Assembly (NCBI GenBank): GCA_964432925.1
Contig: CAYSPM010000041.1
Span: 1 to 18,109, forward strand
Source of the DNA: CAYNTC01 sp964432925
GTDB lineage: Bacteria; Planctomycetota; Phycisphaerae; Sedimentisphaerales; Anaerobacaceae
Reading direction: 5' to 3'
Length of the DNA stretch: 18,109 bases
Positions 6,618 through 15,152 of this stretch are shown piece after piece. The notes beneath the pieces were generated by a model. It was not told the origin of the DNA. It worked only from the letters and a program-made list of their open reading frames with translations, and did no database searches. Position numbers and translations under genes: made by a program. Numbering within the stretch: position 1 is the stretch's first letter; every line of letters starts with the position of its first letter.

Positions 6618-8504
6618 CTACATAACATTTTCGACAAAGGCTTCTTCTTCACTGTGTCCATAAACCTCCGTAACCCGGAGTACCTCCTCCAATGTTGTAG
6701 CACCCTGGGCCACCTTTCTCATGCCATCATCAAAGAGGCTGGGCTTGTCGCTCTCGTGAAAGACACGCCTCATGCTGTTAATCGAAGAGTCTTCGTTAAT
6801 CATGTCTCTGAATTTGTCGTCGATTACAAGCAGCTCAAAGATACCAACTCTTCCCGCATAACCGGAGCCCCTACAAGAATCGCAACCGGCGCCATGGGAC
6901 AGCTCCTGTGGATTGATGCCCGCTCTTTGTATATACTTTGACATATGCTCGGGCACCTGATAAGGCTGCCTGCAATTTGGGCAGATTCTTCTCACTAATC
7001 GCTGTGCAAGGACGCCATTGAGCGAAGCCGCTATCAAATATGGATCGATACCTATATTGACTAATCTGGTAATACTGCTCGCGGCGTCATTAGTGTGAAG
7101 TGTGGAGAGCACAAGGTGACCTGTCAAAGCAGCTTGTACAGCGATGCCTGCTGTCTCGTTGTCACGAATTTCGCCTATCATTATTACGTCGGGGTCCTGC
7201 CGCAATAAGCTCCTGAGCGCCGAGGCGAAACTAAGGCCGATCTTCTCGTTTATCTGTACCTGGTTACAGAAGTCAAGCTCATACTCCACTGGATCTTCAA
7301 CGGTCGAGATGTTTAATCTATCACCATCCATCTGACACATAGCTGAGTACAACGTGGTACTCTTTCCTGAGCCGGTTGGGCCTGTAACGAGAAAAATGCC
7401 GTGAGGCAGCGCTATTTGCTGACTAAATATATCACATACGGCTTGCTCCATGCCGAGCTGGTTTAGACCGCGGACGATTGACCTGCTGTCGAGAACACGT
7501 ATGACTGTTTTTTCTCCGTGGTTTGTCGGTAAAGTAGAGATTCGTAAATCAATCGCCCTGCCACCGACAATGACTGAGATTTTTCCATCTTGCGGCAGTC
7601 TTCTCTCTGAGATATCCAGATTGGCCATAATCTTAACGCGTGAAACAATCGCGGGGTGCATCTTCAACGGCGCCTGCTTGCTTTCAAAAAGCATGCCATC
7701 AATGCGGTATCTTATCTTCGTTATTTTGTCCTTGGGCTCAATGTGTATGTCACTGGCTCCTTCGCGTATGGCGTTGCTGATAAGATAATTGACGAATTTA
7801 ATGACAGGCGATTGTCCTGCCATCTTCTCCAGGTCTCCCGAATCATCCTGCTGGTCCTGAATCACCTCAACTTCAGTCAGGTCACTGATTATATCGTCCA
7901 GGTTATAATCGATTTGGTCCTGGCTGAATGAATCACAAATTGCGTCAATATCTGTGGGACTGCAGACGAAGACACGGATATCCATTTGAGTTTGCCTTTT
8001 GACATCCTCTATCGCGAAGATATTGGCTGGTTCGGAGGTCGCGACAATCAAAGTGCCCTGCTCAATTTTGATAGGTACGATGCCACTCGTCCGTATGAAG
8101 CCGATATCGAGACTCTCAAAGGCGCTTCTTTCCACCTCTTCAGGGCTGAAGCGTCGGAATTCGAGGCCGCAGAGTTCCGCCTTTGACATCAAGATGTCAT
8201 CGGCGCTCGCAAGTCCTTGCTTCAACAGCCAAGTTGCAGCGTCGGGAGTGAGCTTTGCGGACTGATCCTGCCGTAATCGTTCGAGCTGCTCATGTGTTAT
8301 TTTGCCTGCATCGGCCAAGACATCAGCGATATCACGCATATGTGCCTCGCAGGTTTGATCCGGAGAGTAGAGATCGCTTAGTCCGCGCACAGGCTCGCTG
8401 TTGGAGTCAGCCTGATCCAACGCAGAATTCATTTGCAAACTTTGCTGGCCTTCTGGCGGCTCTGGCGCACCGTCGTTTTTCTGAAATGGAAAGTGCAGTT
8501 TCAT
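6618..8504 (-). CDS. pilB: Pilus extension ATPase PilB/GspE
   Basis: Encodes 628 residues. A MshEN-like N-terminal domain occupies about residues 55-195 and could sense c-di-GMP in this family. The ATPase core follows: SDIHIEP (251-257), Walker A TGPTGSGKST (374-383), Asp box TVEDPVEY (401-408), Walker B DVIMIGEIRD (439-448) and His box TGHLVLSTLHT (461-471). Two CxxC pairs (C508/C511 and C541/C544) form the zinc site typical of PilB/GspE. The ATG overlaps the stop of the upstream gene in TAATG, so translation is probably coupled. It drives pilin polymerisation at the inner membrane. Confidence 0.93.
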   Translation of the reverse strand: MKLHFPFQKNDGAPEPPEGQQSLQMNSALDQADSNSEPVRGLSDLYSPDQTCEAHMRDIADVLADAGKITHEQLERLRQDQSAKLTPDAATWLLKQGLASADDILMSKAELCGLEFRRFSPEEVERSAFESLDIGFIRTSGIVPIKIEQGTLIVATSEPANIFAIEDVKRQTQMDIRVFVCSPTDIDAICDSFSQDQIDYNLDDIISDLTEVEVIQDQQDDSGDLEKMAGQSPVIKFVNYLISNAIREGASDIHIEPKDKITKIRYRIDGMLFESKQAPLKMHPAIVSRVKIMANLDISERRLPQDGKISVIVGGRAIDLRISTLPTNHGEKTVIRVLDSRSIVRGLNQLGMEQAVCDIFSQQIALPHGIFLVTGPTGSGKSTTLYSAMCQMDGDRLNISTVEDPVEYELDFCNQVQINEKIGLSFASALRSLLRQDPDVIMIGEIRDNETAGIAVQAALTGHLVLSTLHTNDAASSITRLVNIGIDPYLIAASLNGVLAQRLVRRICPNCRQPYQVPEHMSKYIQRAGINPQELSHGAGCDSCRGSGYAGRVGIFELLVIDDKFRDMINEDSSINSMRRVFHESDKPSLFDDGMRKVAQGATTLEEVLRVTEVYGHSEEEAFVENVM

Positions 8505-9223
8505 TAAGATAACTTCAGTATAACCTTCAAACCTTCAGACTCGGCCTCAGAAGAATCACCGTCCTGCTCGCCGAGCCACTCAAGGACAACAAAAACGTTA
8601 CTGATTTTGACTACTTTAAAGCCTTTTATCGTATCTCCCTCATAAAAGATCTTACCGTCAATCATACAACAGTTGCCCTGATCAGAGCGCATGATGGATA
8701 GCAACTGCATGTCTTTCGCTTTTTGAATCAGCCTCTGTTGGCGAATAATCCTTGCGTCAATACCAGGAGACTGCTCCTGAGTATCGCTCTGCTGCCTTAA
8801 GTTATTCAAAAACATTTCAAGCTCAAAAGGGTTCTTAACAAGCTCATTGACCTGAACCTGAAAGACGTTTGAAAACTCGTAGAATTTCTTTAGGATTTGA
8901 TCCATTCGACCAATCATCTCGGTGCTGCCGCCGGTGAGTCTACCGATAGCGATTTCAATCTGCGCCTCTTCAGAACAAGCTGGTGCGGCTGAGGCTGCTT
9001 GCGGCTTGCTCTTTCTAATCATGAACCAAAGGCATAAAAGGCCGATGCTGAACAAGATGATAACCAATACCGTACTTCTGCGTGCGTTTTTGGGCTGATT
9101 CGGGACGGTAAAGTATTCCTGGTTTTGACCGTCTTGCAGTGACTCAGGCTCTGCATGGCCGGCAGTTGAAGACGCCTGTGGCGGCAAGCCTTCAGAGCTT
9201 TGGTCGCGTAAAAAAGATAACAT
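8504..9223 (-). CDS. PilP/GspC-like inner-membrane pilus assembly protein
   Basis: Encodes 239 residues. A cytoplasmic N-terminal tail rich in Gln, Ser and Glu (1-48) precedes one transmembrane helix (about 50-70). A helical linker covers about 85-175. The C-terminal part (about 176-238) contains DGKIFYEGDTIKGFKVVKI and hydrophobic strands, which resembles the beta domain of PilP and the homology region of GspC, where secretin is contacted. The position after pilO and directly before pilB is that of pilP. It is not a lipoprotein, unlike classical PilP, and the N-terminal tail and helix are GspC-like. The assignment is by context plus a short motif, so the symbol is withheld. Confidence 0.6.
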   Translation of the reverse strand: MLSFLRDQSSEGLPPQASSTAGHAEPESLQDGQNQEYFTVPNQPKNARRSTVLVIILFSIGLLCLWFMIRKSKPQAASAAPACSEEAQIEIAIGRLTGGSTEMIGRMDQILKKFYEFSNVFQVQVNELVKNPFELEMFLNNLRQQSDTQEQSPGIDARIIRQQRLIQKAKDMQLLSIMRSDQGNCCMIDGKIFYEGDTIKGFKVVKISNVFVVLEWLGEQDGDSSEAESEGLKVILKLS

Positions 9224-9490
9224 ATCTAAGCTCCCTTACTTCTTTTTAGGCTCTGTTGAAAAGGTCGGTTGTCATTTCGACCGATTCATCCTTCGCAGTC
9301 CCTAAGGGACGGAGAATGGAAGCCCCTAAGGGGCGGAGTGGAGAAATCTATTAAAAACAGATTCCTCGACTCGCCCCCCTGCTTTCTTGCGAAAGCAAGA
9401 AGGGGGGCTCGCTCGGAATGACAGTTTTTTAGGTTTTCCGCAGAGCATTCTTTTTACTGATTTCAAATCTGATTTGATAGGCGCCTCTTT
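9224..9490. other. Spacer in the pilus operon holding a repeat element
   Basis: The 267 bases between pilO and the pilP-like gene contain no gene. Nearly all of the spacer is the inverted-repeat element at 9269-9424. Its insertion would lengthen an otherwise tight operon and could affect expression of the downstream genes. Confidence 0.6.
9269..9424. mobile_element. MITE-like element with TTGTCATTTCGA ends
   Basis: The left end TTGTCATTTCGA (9269-9280) faces an imperfect inverse, TCGGAATGACA (9413-9423). Inside lie two tandem palindromic units, CCCTAAGGG and CCCCTAAGGGG, each followed by CGGAG. A strong hairpin is also present (GCCCCCCT 9373-9380 with AGGGGGGC 9401-9408, enclosing GCTTTC/GAAAGC). 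It encodes no protein. The element at 16451-16700 has the same ends and shares an internal GGAGT-x-GAGAAATC segment, so both belong to one family of short non-autonomous repeats. Confidence 0.65.
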
Positions 9491-10027
9491 TCAGCCTGTT
9501 TTATCCTGAAAGAATATGCTCACAATGAAATCGGCTGATATTTGCCCCTCTTGTTGCCTTTGCTTATCAAGATCGAGCTCCCGAATCTTCATAATGCGTG
9601 GTAGCTGCTCAAGCTCCAAGAGATACGAATAAAACGATTTAAAATCGCCCGTTAACTCCATCCTTAATGGCTGCTCTATGTAACCACTATTTTCTTTTTT
9701 CTCGAGGGTCCTAATCATCTTAGGTTCGAGATCCTGCTTTTGGGCAATTACAGTTACTTGTTCGAGGACTTTATGGATTTCGCTTGTAGGCGGCAGTTTG
9801 CTCTCAAAGAATCTGACGGCATCATGCAACTGCTGAAGCTGTTTTGTGAGGTCCTCTGCGGCGGCTGTGGCCTTCTCGAATTCGCTGAGTTTTGCCAACT
9901 TGGCCTCGACGCGTTGCTTCGCCTTGGCAAGATTTCTATTAGCCGGCCTGATCATATACTGGTATCCAACCACCGCTATACCCACCAACAAGATAAAAAA
10001 CACAGCTTTTCTGAAAGCACTATTCAT
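9491..10027 (-). CDS. pilO: Pilus assembly protein PilO
   Basis: Encodes 178 residues: one N-terminal transmembrane helix (about residues 8-26), a coiled coil (about 32-75, many Lys, Glu, Ala and Gln), and a small periplasmic alpha/beta domain from about residue 76 (FESKLPPTSEIHKVLEQV) ending in SADFIVSIFF. This matches PilO, the partner of PilN in the inner-membrane alignment complex. GAGGG precedes the ATG by 7 bases. It follows pilN by 77 bases and is separated from the pilP-like gene by a repeat element. Length is slightly short for PilO. Confidence 0.85.
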   Translation of the reverse strand: MNSAFRKAVFFILLVGIAVVGYQYMIRPANRNLAKAKQRVEAKLAKLSEFEKATAAAEDLTKQLQQLHDAVRFFESKLPPTSEIHKVLEQVTVIAQKQDLEPKMIRTLEKKENSGYIEQPLRMELTGDFKSFYSYLLELEQLPRIMKIRELDLDKQRQQEGQISADFIVSIFFQDKTG

Positions 10028-10104
10028 TTCTCTACCCTCATGTCAGATTTGCCGGACCTCTACGCGTCAAATGATAAAAAACACTATTGAGGTCCATGGC
10101 AGTA

Positions 10105-10818
10105 TTAAAAGTGATAAACTGATTGCTCTGCATTGGCTCTGATTTTGTCAACATCCTCCCTGGTCAGATGAGTGTCTTTGCGGAGGTCCGCTGTGAGCTT
10201 AAATTTTCTAAAAGTCGCGTCGTCGACTTTGTGCTCTTTCGATTCCACGAGTGAGACACGGTTGAACAAACTTGAATCACTAAGGCGCTCTATATAGGAA
10301 GCTACCTGAAGGTCACTGGGCGCCATACCTTCTATATCTATGTGCGTCTCCAATAATTGTTCCCGAGTGATGGCTGTTTGTGCTGGATTATACTCTGCCT
10401 GAGCTTCCTGATACTTGCTTTTAGCCGGGGCCGGATGATTTACACGCTTGCCCTCCTTCTGAATGAGCTTTAGCCTCAGCAATGATACACCCGGCGGCAA
10501 ATTGTTCGTCAGAGATGCCAATAGAATACTTCTCGGTACGGGTTCAAGCAGTTGTGTGGTAGTAAGAGCGGTTTTCATCATCTCTTTGCGTTTTACCTGA
10601 AGCTGCTCAAACTGTTTTATAGACTCCTGTATGTGAGTCATTTTCGCATTGACCATCTTTTCCTTGGCATCGAAGTTCCTTCGACGAATCCTTATCGTGA
10701 GGAAGGAGCCAGCCAGCGCAGCCATTACTAAGGCCAAAAGGACAAGATATATTAAGTTCGTCCTTCTGGATTCATTGCTTTGAATGTAATCATCAGGAAC
10801 AAAGTTTATATTGAGCAT
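10105..10818 (-). CDS. pilN: Pilus assembly protein PilN
   Basis: Encodes 237 residues. The N-terminus MLNINFVPDDY is a variant of the IN(L/F)LP motif that in PilN docks into a groove of PilM in the cytoplasm. A transmembrane helix spans about residues 22-42, followed by a basic RIRRR stop and a coiled coil (about 50-80). The periplasmic domain carries VPRSILLASLTNNLPPGVSLL (about 96-116), as in PilN proteins, and ends after a Lys/Asp-rich stretch. It sits between pilM (60 bases) and pilO (77 bases), as in most bacterial pilMNOP clusters. Confidence 0.87.
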   Translation of the reverse strand: MLNINFVPDDYIQSNESRRTNLIYLVLLALVMAALAGSFLTIRIRRRNFDAKEKMVNAKMTHIQESIKQFEQLQVKRKEMMKTALTTTQLLEPVPRSILLASLTNNLPPGVSLLRLKLIQKEGKRVNHPAPAKSKYQEAQAEYNPAQTAITREQLLETHIDIEGMAPSDLQVASYIERLSDSSLFNRVSLVESKEHKVDDATFRKFKLTADLRKDTHLTREDVDKIRANAEQSVYHF

Positions 10819-10878
10819 TTCGTTAACCTACCTCTCTTTGCCGGGTTCGGCACAACCGGGCTGGCTTTTACTGAGCAG

Positions 10879-11817
10879 TCAGGACAAGCTAAGCCCAAAA
10901 GCCACAGCCCAGTTAACACAACCGTTCCTTCTATCGATCGCATAACGACAGTGATCAGCCATCTCCACAGCAGCCAGGCAATCTCCCGCCTGAGCCTGGA
11001 TTTCCAATTGCTTTGCTATCGCTGTGCATACGTCTTTACTGACTACTCGACCTGAAAGGAAAATCAGGCGCTCAATCTGTGTGTTTCTGTGCATAGAAGC
11101 AAAGCTGCGTCTACAGGAAGTTAATTCAAGTACGAGTCTTGTAACGACCTTTTCGTCCGTGAGCTGCTTGGCCCCTATCGGTATGGAACAAGCAAAAAGC
11201 GGATTCTTGTGTCTGCAGATTACGAGATTCGTACGAGTTGCTTCGATGTCGAGCAGCATAACAACAACATCAAGGTCGTCTTTTCGCCTGCCAAAGAACC
11301 TGGCGTAACAATTAGCAAGCGCAATGGGCCAAACACCGATGGACTTAACCACAAGTCCAGCCCTTTCATATATTGCCAAGTGTATGTCAATGATTCTGCG
11401 TTCGGTTGACATCACAAGAATGTTGTCCCGATCCGTGGAAATGTATTTTATCAGCGTGTTTTTCTTACTGGGCTGAAACGGTAGCTGTTGCTTTATCTTT
11501 GCAAAAATCGCGTCCTTCAATTGGCCATCTGCGGTCTTGGGCATTCTCATCTGGTCGATGAAGACGTCGCTTGATGGCACTGCCGCAGTGACTTCCTTAC
11601 CGTGAAAATCACCTCTGACCAACGCTTCTCTTACGGCTTCGATGGCCCATCTTTGCCAAGCTGCGCTGCCGGGCTTGACATCCCCCGGCCTATCAACGCG
11701 ATCGCCGGCAATCAAGCTGATACTCCTTGCTCCATTGGCGAGCTGAGCTAACTTCAGGCTGTCAGGACCGACGTCCACACCAATTGGATACGCACGGTTT
11801 TTCAGAAATCCAAACAT
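10879..11817 (-). CDS. pilM: Pilus assembly protein PilM
   Basis: Encodes 312 residues of the actin-fold cytoplasmic ATP-binding protein that holds PilN. The phosphate-binding loop begins at IGVDVGPDSLKLAQL (about 12-26). Later parts show VVVMLLDIEATRTNLVI (about 192-208) and LIFLSGRVVS, matching FtsA/PilM folds. The start at 11817 is preferred over the in-frame ATG at 11832, because GGGTGA lies about 8 bases before it and nothing similar precedes the other. It is the first gene of the operon, and the upstream region faces the scaffold gap. Somewhat shorter than the usual 340-350 residues. Confidence 0.85.
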   Translation of the reverse strand: MFGFLKNRAYPIGVDVGPDSLKLAQLANGARSISLIAGDRVDRPGDVKPGSAAWQRWAIEAVREALVRGDFHGKEVTAAVPSSDVFIDQMRMPKTADGQLKDAIFAKIKQQLPFQPSKKNTLIKYISTDRDNILVMSTERRIIDIHLAIYERAGLVVKSIGVWPIALANCYARFFGRRKDDLDVVVMLLDIEATRTNLVICRHKNPLFACSIPIGAKQLTDEKVVTRLVLELTSCRRSFASMHRNTQIERLIFLSGRVVSKDVCTAIAKQLEIQAQAGDCLAAVEMADHCRYAIDRRNGCVNWAVAFGLSLS

Positions 11818-11943
11818 TTTACGTTCACCCATAAGAGGGGACTTGTAATGAGTATTCGTCCTGCCCTTTGAATGTATGTTATTTCATTGTTACTGCTCAA
11901 AACGACCTGGTCCTTGCTAAAAATGCTCATTTCGTCTCGATAG

Positions 11944-11975
11944 CTACACTAACGCACCCGTACCTACACTACGGG
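11944..11975. promoter_or_regulatory. Possible operator: spaced direct repeat and hairpin
   Basis: CTACACT occurs twice, starting at 11944 and 11964, which is 20 bases apart or about two helical turns. CCCGTA (11957-11962) and TACGGG (11970-11975) form a 6-bp hairpin. No T-run follows on either strand, so it is not an obvious terminator. It sits about 140 bases upstream of pilM. A regulatory role is inference. Confidence 0.25.
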
Positions 11976-11986
11976 AGGGAGTTAAC

Positions 11987-12029
11987 GTGCTAATTAAAAT
12001 ATATGATATGCACGGCAGGGTAGCCAAAC
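11987..12029 (+). CDS. Possible gene start cut by the scaffold gap
   Basis: GTG at 11987 opens a frame that runs into the gap with 14 residues, LIKIYDMHGRVAK after the start. GGGAGGGAG (11973-11981) lies 5 bases upstream and is a strong Shine-Dalgarno match. The same peptide also resembles the IYDMxGR segment of FlgD-like or T9SS sorting domains, in which case it would be an internal part of a longer frame that is open back to 11921. The gap prevents a choice. Confidence 0.3.
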
Positions 12030-12129
12030 NNNNNNNNNNNNNNNNNNNNNNNNNNNNNNNNNNNNNNNNNNNNNNNNNNNNNNNNNNNNNNNNNNNNNNN
12101 NNNNNNNNNNNNNNNNNNNNNNNNNNNNN
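12030..12129. other. Scaffold gap of 100 N
   Basis: Exactly 100 N, a conventional filler for a gap of unknown size. Sequence on either side may not be adjacent in the genome, and any frame drawn across it is meaningless. The promoter of the caspase-like gene and possibly another gene are missing. Confidence 0.97.
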
Positions 12130-12276
12130 GCGTCCTATAATTTTTATTGACATGCACTTATGCTACAGATATACTACACTATAAGGAAAATGGTCATGGG
12201 AGGTTCTCTTCATTCGCCTACGCATCGCTGCTCAAGAGTCGAATGTTTCAATCTTTTTATGTGGATGTACAGAAAA

Positions 12277-14943
12277 ATGGAAAGCATCAAAAACACAAGG
12301 CACTGGATCTTGACTTATACGCTTGTCATCAATATCGGAGTTTTCGCTATAACAGGAAAAATCTATGCCGATGCCGACTCCTCGCCAAGGGCTGTCGAAA
12401 TCCTCGACGTAAATAGCAGTGACGGTGTGGTAAACTATCATGCTGTAATCTGTGGTATCGCAGACTATCCAGGCCGGGAGATGGACTTAAACTATACTGA
12501 CGATGACGCACATGATGTCTATAAGGTGCTAATAGCATCAGCTAATTGGAAAGCTGAAAATATAACACTTCTGGTCGATAGAGCTGCAACAAGAAGTGCT
12601 ATACAATCAGCTATTGATGATATGTGTAACAAAGCAGATTCCGATGATATATGTCTGTTTTACTTCTCTGGTCACGGAGGAACGGCAGATACTGATTATT
12701 TCTATCCTCCCGATGAGCTTGATGGGTTTGACGAGTACATTTGTGCCTATGATTATGATATTATCGACGATGAGCTGGGACAATGGCTTGCTGATCTTCC
12801 TACAAGAAAATACATCGTATTTTTAGATACGTGCCGTTCGGGAGAAGACGCAAATCCTATTTCAAACGAATCAATCCTTGATAGTCCAGGCGATGCAAAT
12901 AGCACAGGCAATATTATCTCGATGAAGGACGATGGTTTTGCCGCTGACATCGCCGCCAACTTTGGTTCCAATTCTGAAATTGGAGCGAAAGATTTTGATG
13001 ATTATGACCGAGGCGTCGCCGTCGCTGCATGTGAGGCTGATCAAACTTCTGAAGAGCTGTATTACGTACAAAATGGTCTTTTTACTTACTTTCTCGTGCA
13101 GGGAATGGCTGGACCAGCGGATGAAAATGGCAACGGCTGGATATCAGCGGAGGAATGTTACGACTATGTTCGACCTCGGGCAGAAAACCTTGATTCTGAT
13201 TATCTTCTCGATTATTCCAATAATGAACCTAACATTCAGAACGCCAAAATGTACGATGGCCATTCAGGTGAGTTAGAGTTCTTACAACTGCCGAATTGTA
13301 TTCAGACTCTTGATAATTTTGAAAGTGGCGGTTTCGACGATAAGTGGACGCACTCCGGAGACGCCGACTGGAGTATTACTGACGATGAGAGACCTTTCAA
13401 AACGTACAGTGCCGGGACAGGTGTCATTGAGCACAACAGGTATTCTGCACTAAAGCTGACATGGAACTTTCCCGCCGATGGATACGTCACTTTTTGGCGT
13501 AGAATCTCATCAGAGCTTCGATGGCAGCGCGAATGGAGCGCTCACTGGAGAGAATGGACATTCTGGTGTTTTATTGATGATCTGACGTTCTACATTGATG
13601 ATGAACTCGCAGGTGCCTGGGCCGGAGATGGGGATTTGCCAGACGAAGGCTGGGCTAAGGTAGGTTTCCCAATATTTGCCGGCTCCAGGACTCTAAAGTG
13701 GACCTATTCGAAAGACAGTTCTTGGTCAGAAGGCTTCGACCAAGCATGGATTGATGATATAAGCTTCCGGTTTCATTGCCAGTGTCCGATGGATGCCCCA
13801 GTCCTACAGTCTGAGCCACCGACAACCTTGGGACAAAATAATACGATTTCGTGGGACCCTGTAGCGGTTACCAATAGATACTACGTGCAGTGCTCAAATA
13901 ATGTGAACTTTGACCTTAACGATCCAAATTATGTTATCAATAGCGGCTGGATCAAAGACACAAACTACACATTTACAGATCTCGATTCAGGTCAGCTATA
14001 CTGGTACCGCGTGAAGGCCAGACCGGCGGAGACCTGGGTGCAAACGAGCAAGCCTGATTTCGAGGCTAACATGTTGTCAGATACAACCGCGACAAGCGAT
14101 GGAGATGTAGTATTATTACCAAATTCCATACCTGGCTTAATATATGAGACCAACACGGTAGGCAGCACACGCAAAAGTTACACTAACAATGCGCAGACCC
14201 GGCTGGTAGCTTATCATTGCACAAAGCCTTGTACACTGTACATGATAGAGATGCACCTGAACATTCCTGTTGGTAACTCCGTAGAAGCTCAATTTTTAGT
14301 GTACGAAGCATATACGAAATCCGGCCAGTACACGCAAATTCATGCCGACAACAAGTCAATTACGGGCGAAGGTGATACATTCTATGGTTCTGGGTATATC
14401 GGTATTCCCCTCGAGCCGGGAAGATACTATACAATCGGTGCAGCCTGGAAGCAGGCAGTGACGTACTATTGGGGACAGAGCGATTCAGATGTTGCATTTG
14501 GCAATGCGTTCGGCCACGGGGAAATAAACGCCTATCCGCCACGGGACGAACACTCCGCCCCTATTACCGACAACTGGTACTATCACCAGAAAATTACCAC
14601 AATACCGGATGAGTATGCATCTTCCGGTAGAATAATCTCGACGCAGATCGATTTACCAGCCGGCGATTGGGATTGGACAACAGTGGAGTTCGATGCTAAT
14701 ACACCTGAAGCAACGGATCTTACAGTGGATGTTCTAGACGCCTTTGATAACAGTGTTTTGCTATCGGATGTAGAGCCGGCAATGGACATAAGTGGTATTG
14801 ATACCAATTCAATAAAATTGCAAGCGAATCTTTCGACCGTCGACCCTACCGTTACACCTGAACTTCATGATTGGTCGCTTACCTACACCAATGCTTCCTG
14901 CGAAAGCGAATGGTCCGAGGTAACACAGTCCCTGCAACAGTGA
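12277..14943 (+). CDS. Secreted caspase-like (C14/metacaspase-type) multidomain protein
   Basis: Encodes 888 residues from ATG 12277, chosen because a signal peptide (KNTRHWILTYTLVINIGVF to about residue 32) follows at once. In-frame ATGs up to 12160 would add a long odd N-terminus, and 12196 has AGGA upstream, so the start is uncertain. The caspase-like domain spans about 50-330: HAVICGIADYP, catalytic His133 in YFSGHGG, catalytic Cys186 in FLDTCRSG. DENGNGWISAEE (about 282-293) is an EF-hand-like loop. A beta-sandwich region (about 340-500), an FN3 domain (about 507-593) and a further beta-rich C-terminal region follow. The product is probably an exported cysteine peptidase, possibly calcium-dependent. 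Substrate and role are unknown. Confidence 0.8.
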   Translation: MESIKNTRHWILTYTLVINIGVFAITGKIYADADSSPRAVEILDVNSSDGVVNYHAVICGIADYPGREMDLNYTDDDAHDVYKVLIASANWKAENITLLVDRAATRSAIQSAIDDMCNKADSDDICLFYFSGHGGTADTDYFYPPDELDGFDEYICAYDYDIIDDELGQWLADLPTRKYIVFLDTCRSGEDANPISNESILDSPGDANSTGNIISMKDDGFAADIAANFGSNSEIGAKDFDDYDRGVAVAACEADQTSEELYYVQNGLFTYFLVQGMAGPADENGNGWISAEECYDYVRPRAENLDSDYLLDYSNNEPNIQNAKMYDGHSGELEFLQLPNCIQTLDNFESGGFDDKWTHSGDADWSITDDERPFKTYSAGTGVIEHNRYSALKLTWNFPADGYVTFWRRISSELRWQREWSAHWREWTFWCFIDDLTFYIDDELAGAWAGDGDLPDEGWAKVGFPIFAGSRTLKWTYSKDSSWSEGFDQAWIDDISFRFHCQCPMDAPVLQSEPPTTLGQNNTISWDPVAVTNRYYVQCSNNVNFDLNDPNYVINSGWIKDTNYTFTDLDSGQLYWYRVKARPAETWVQTSKPDFEANMLSDTTATSDGDVVLLPNSIPGLIYETNTVGSTRKSYTNNAQTRLVAYHCTKPCTLYMIEMHLNIPVGNSVEAQFLVYEAYTKSGQYTQIHADNKSITGEGDTFYGSGYIGIPLEPGRYYTIGAAWKQAVTYYWGQSDSDVAFGNAFGHGEINAYPPRDEHSAPITDNWYYHQKITTIPDEYASSGRIISTQIDLPAGDWDWTTVEFDANTPEATDLTVDVLDAFDNSVLLSDVEPAMDISGIDTNSIKLQANLSTVDPTVTPELHDWSLTYTNASCESEWSEVTQSLQQ

Positions 14944-15068
14944 AAACTATGCGACTTTAACGTCAACAAACAATAAGGGCAATTTAATATTAAAGCGCCG
15001 TTAAGGCTCAAAAAAACCGCATTTTGCCGATAAGTTCTGCACAAAACATTACATTGAGGACTATTGGC

Positions 15069-15152
15069 ATGGATGCAAAAGAAATCGAGAGCTATTTGTC
15101 TGCGTACGATTTTCTCGATCTGGCCTGGAACTTCGGATTATTCAGATTTTAA
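15069..15152 (+). CDS. Small ORF convergent with gpsA
   Basis: Encodes 27 residues, beginning MDAKEIESYLSAYDFLDLAW and ending in FRF. GAGG lies 9 bases before the ATG. The last 15 bases overlap the end of gpsA on the other strand. The peptide is acidic with an aromatic tail and has no family I know. It could be a small protein, or the start of a gene that was truncated when it met gpsA. Confidence 0.35.
   Translation: MDAKEIESYLSAYDFLDLAWNFGLFRF

Noticed and set aside
11802..11930. Minus-strand 42-residue ORF overlapping the start of pilM
   Set aside because: It has no good ribosome binding site and overlaps pilM by 16 bases in another frame; its composition does not stand out.
11987..12184. 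Frame drawn through the 100 N
   Set aside because: The gap length is arbitrary, so no frame can be carried across it.
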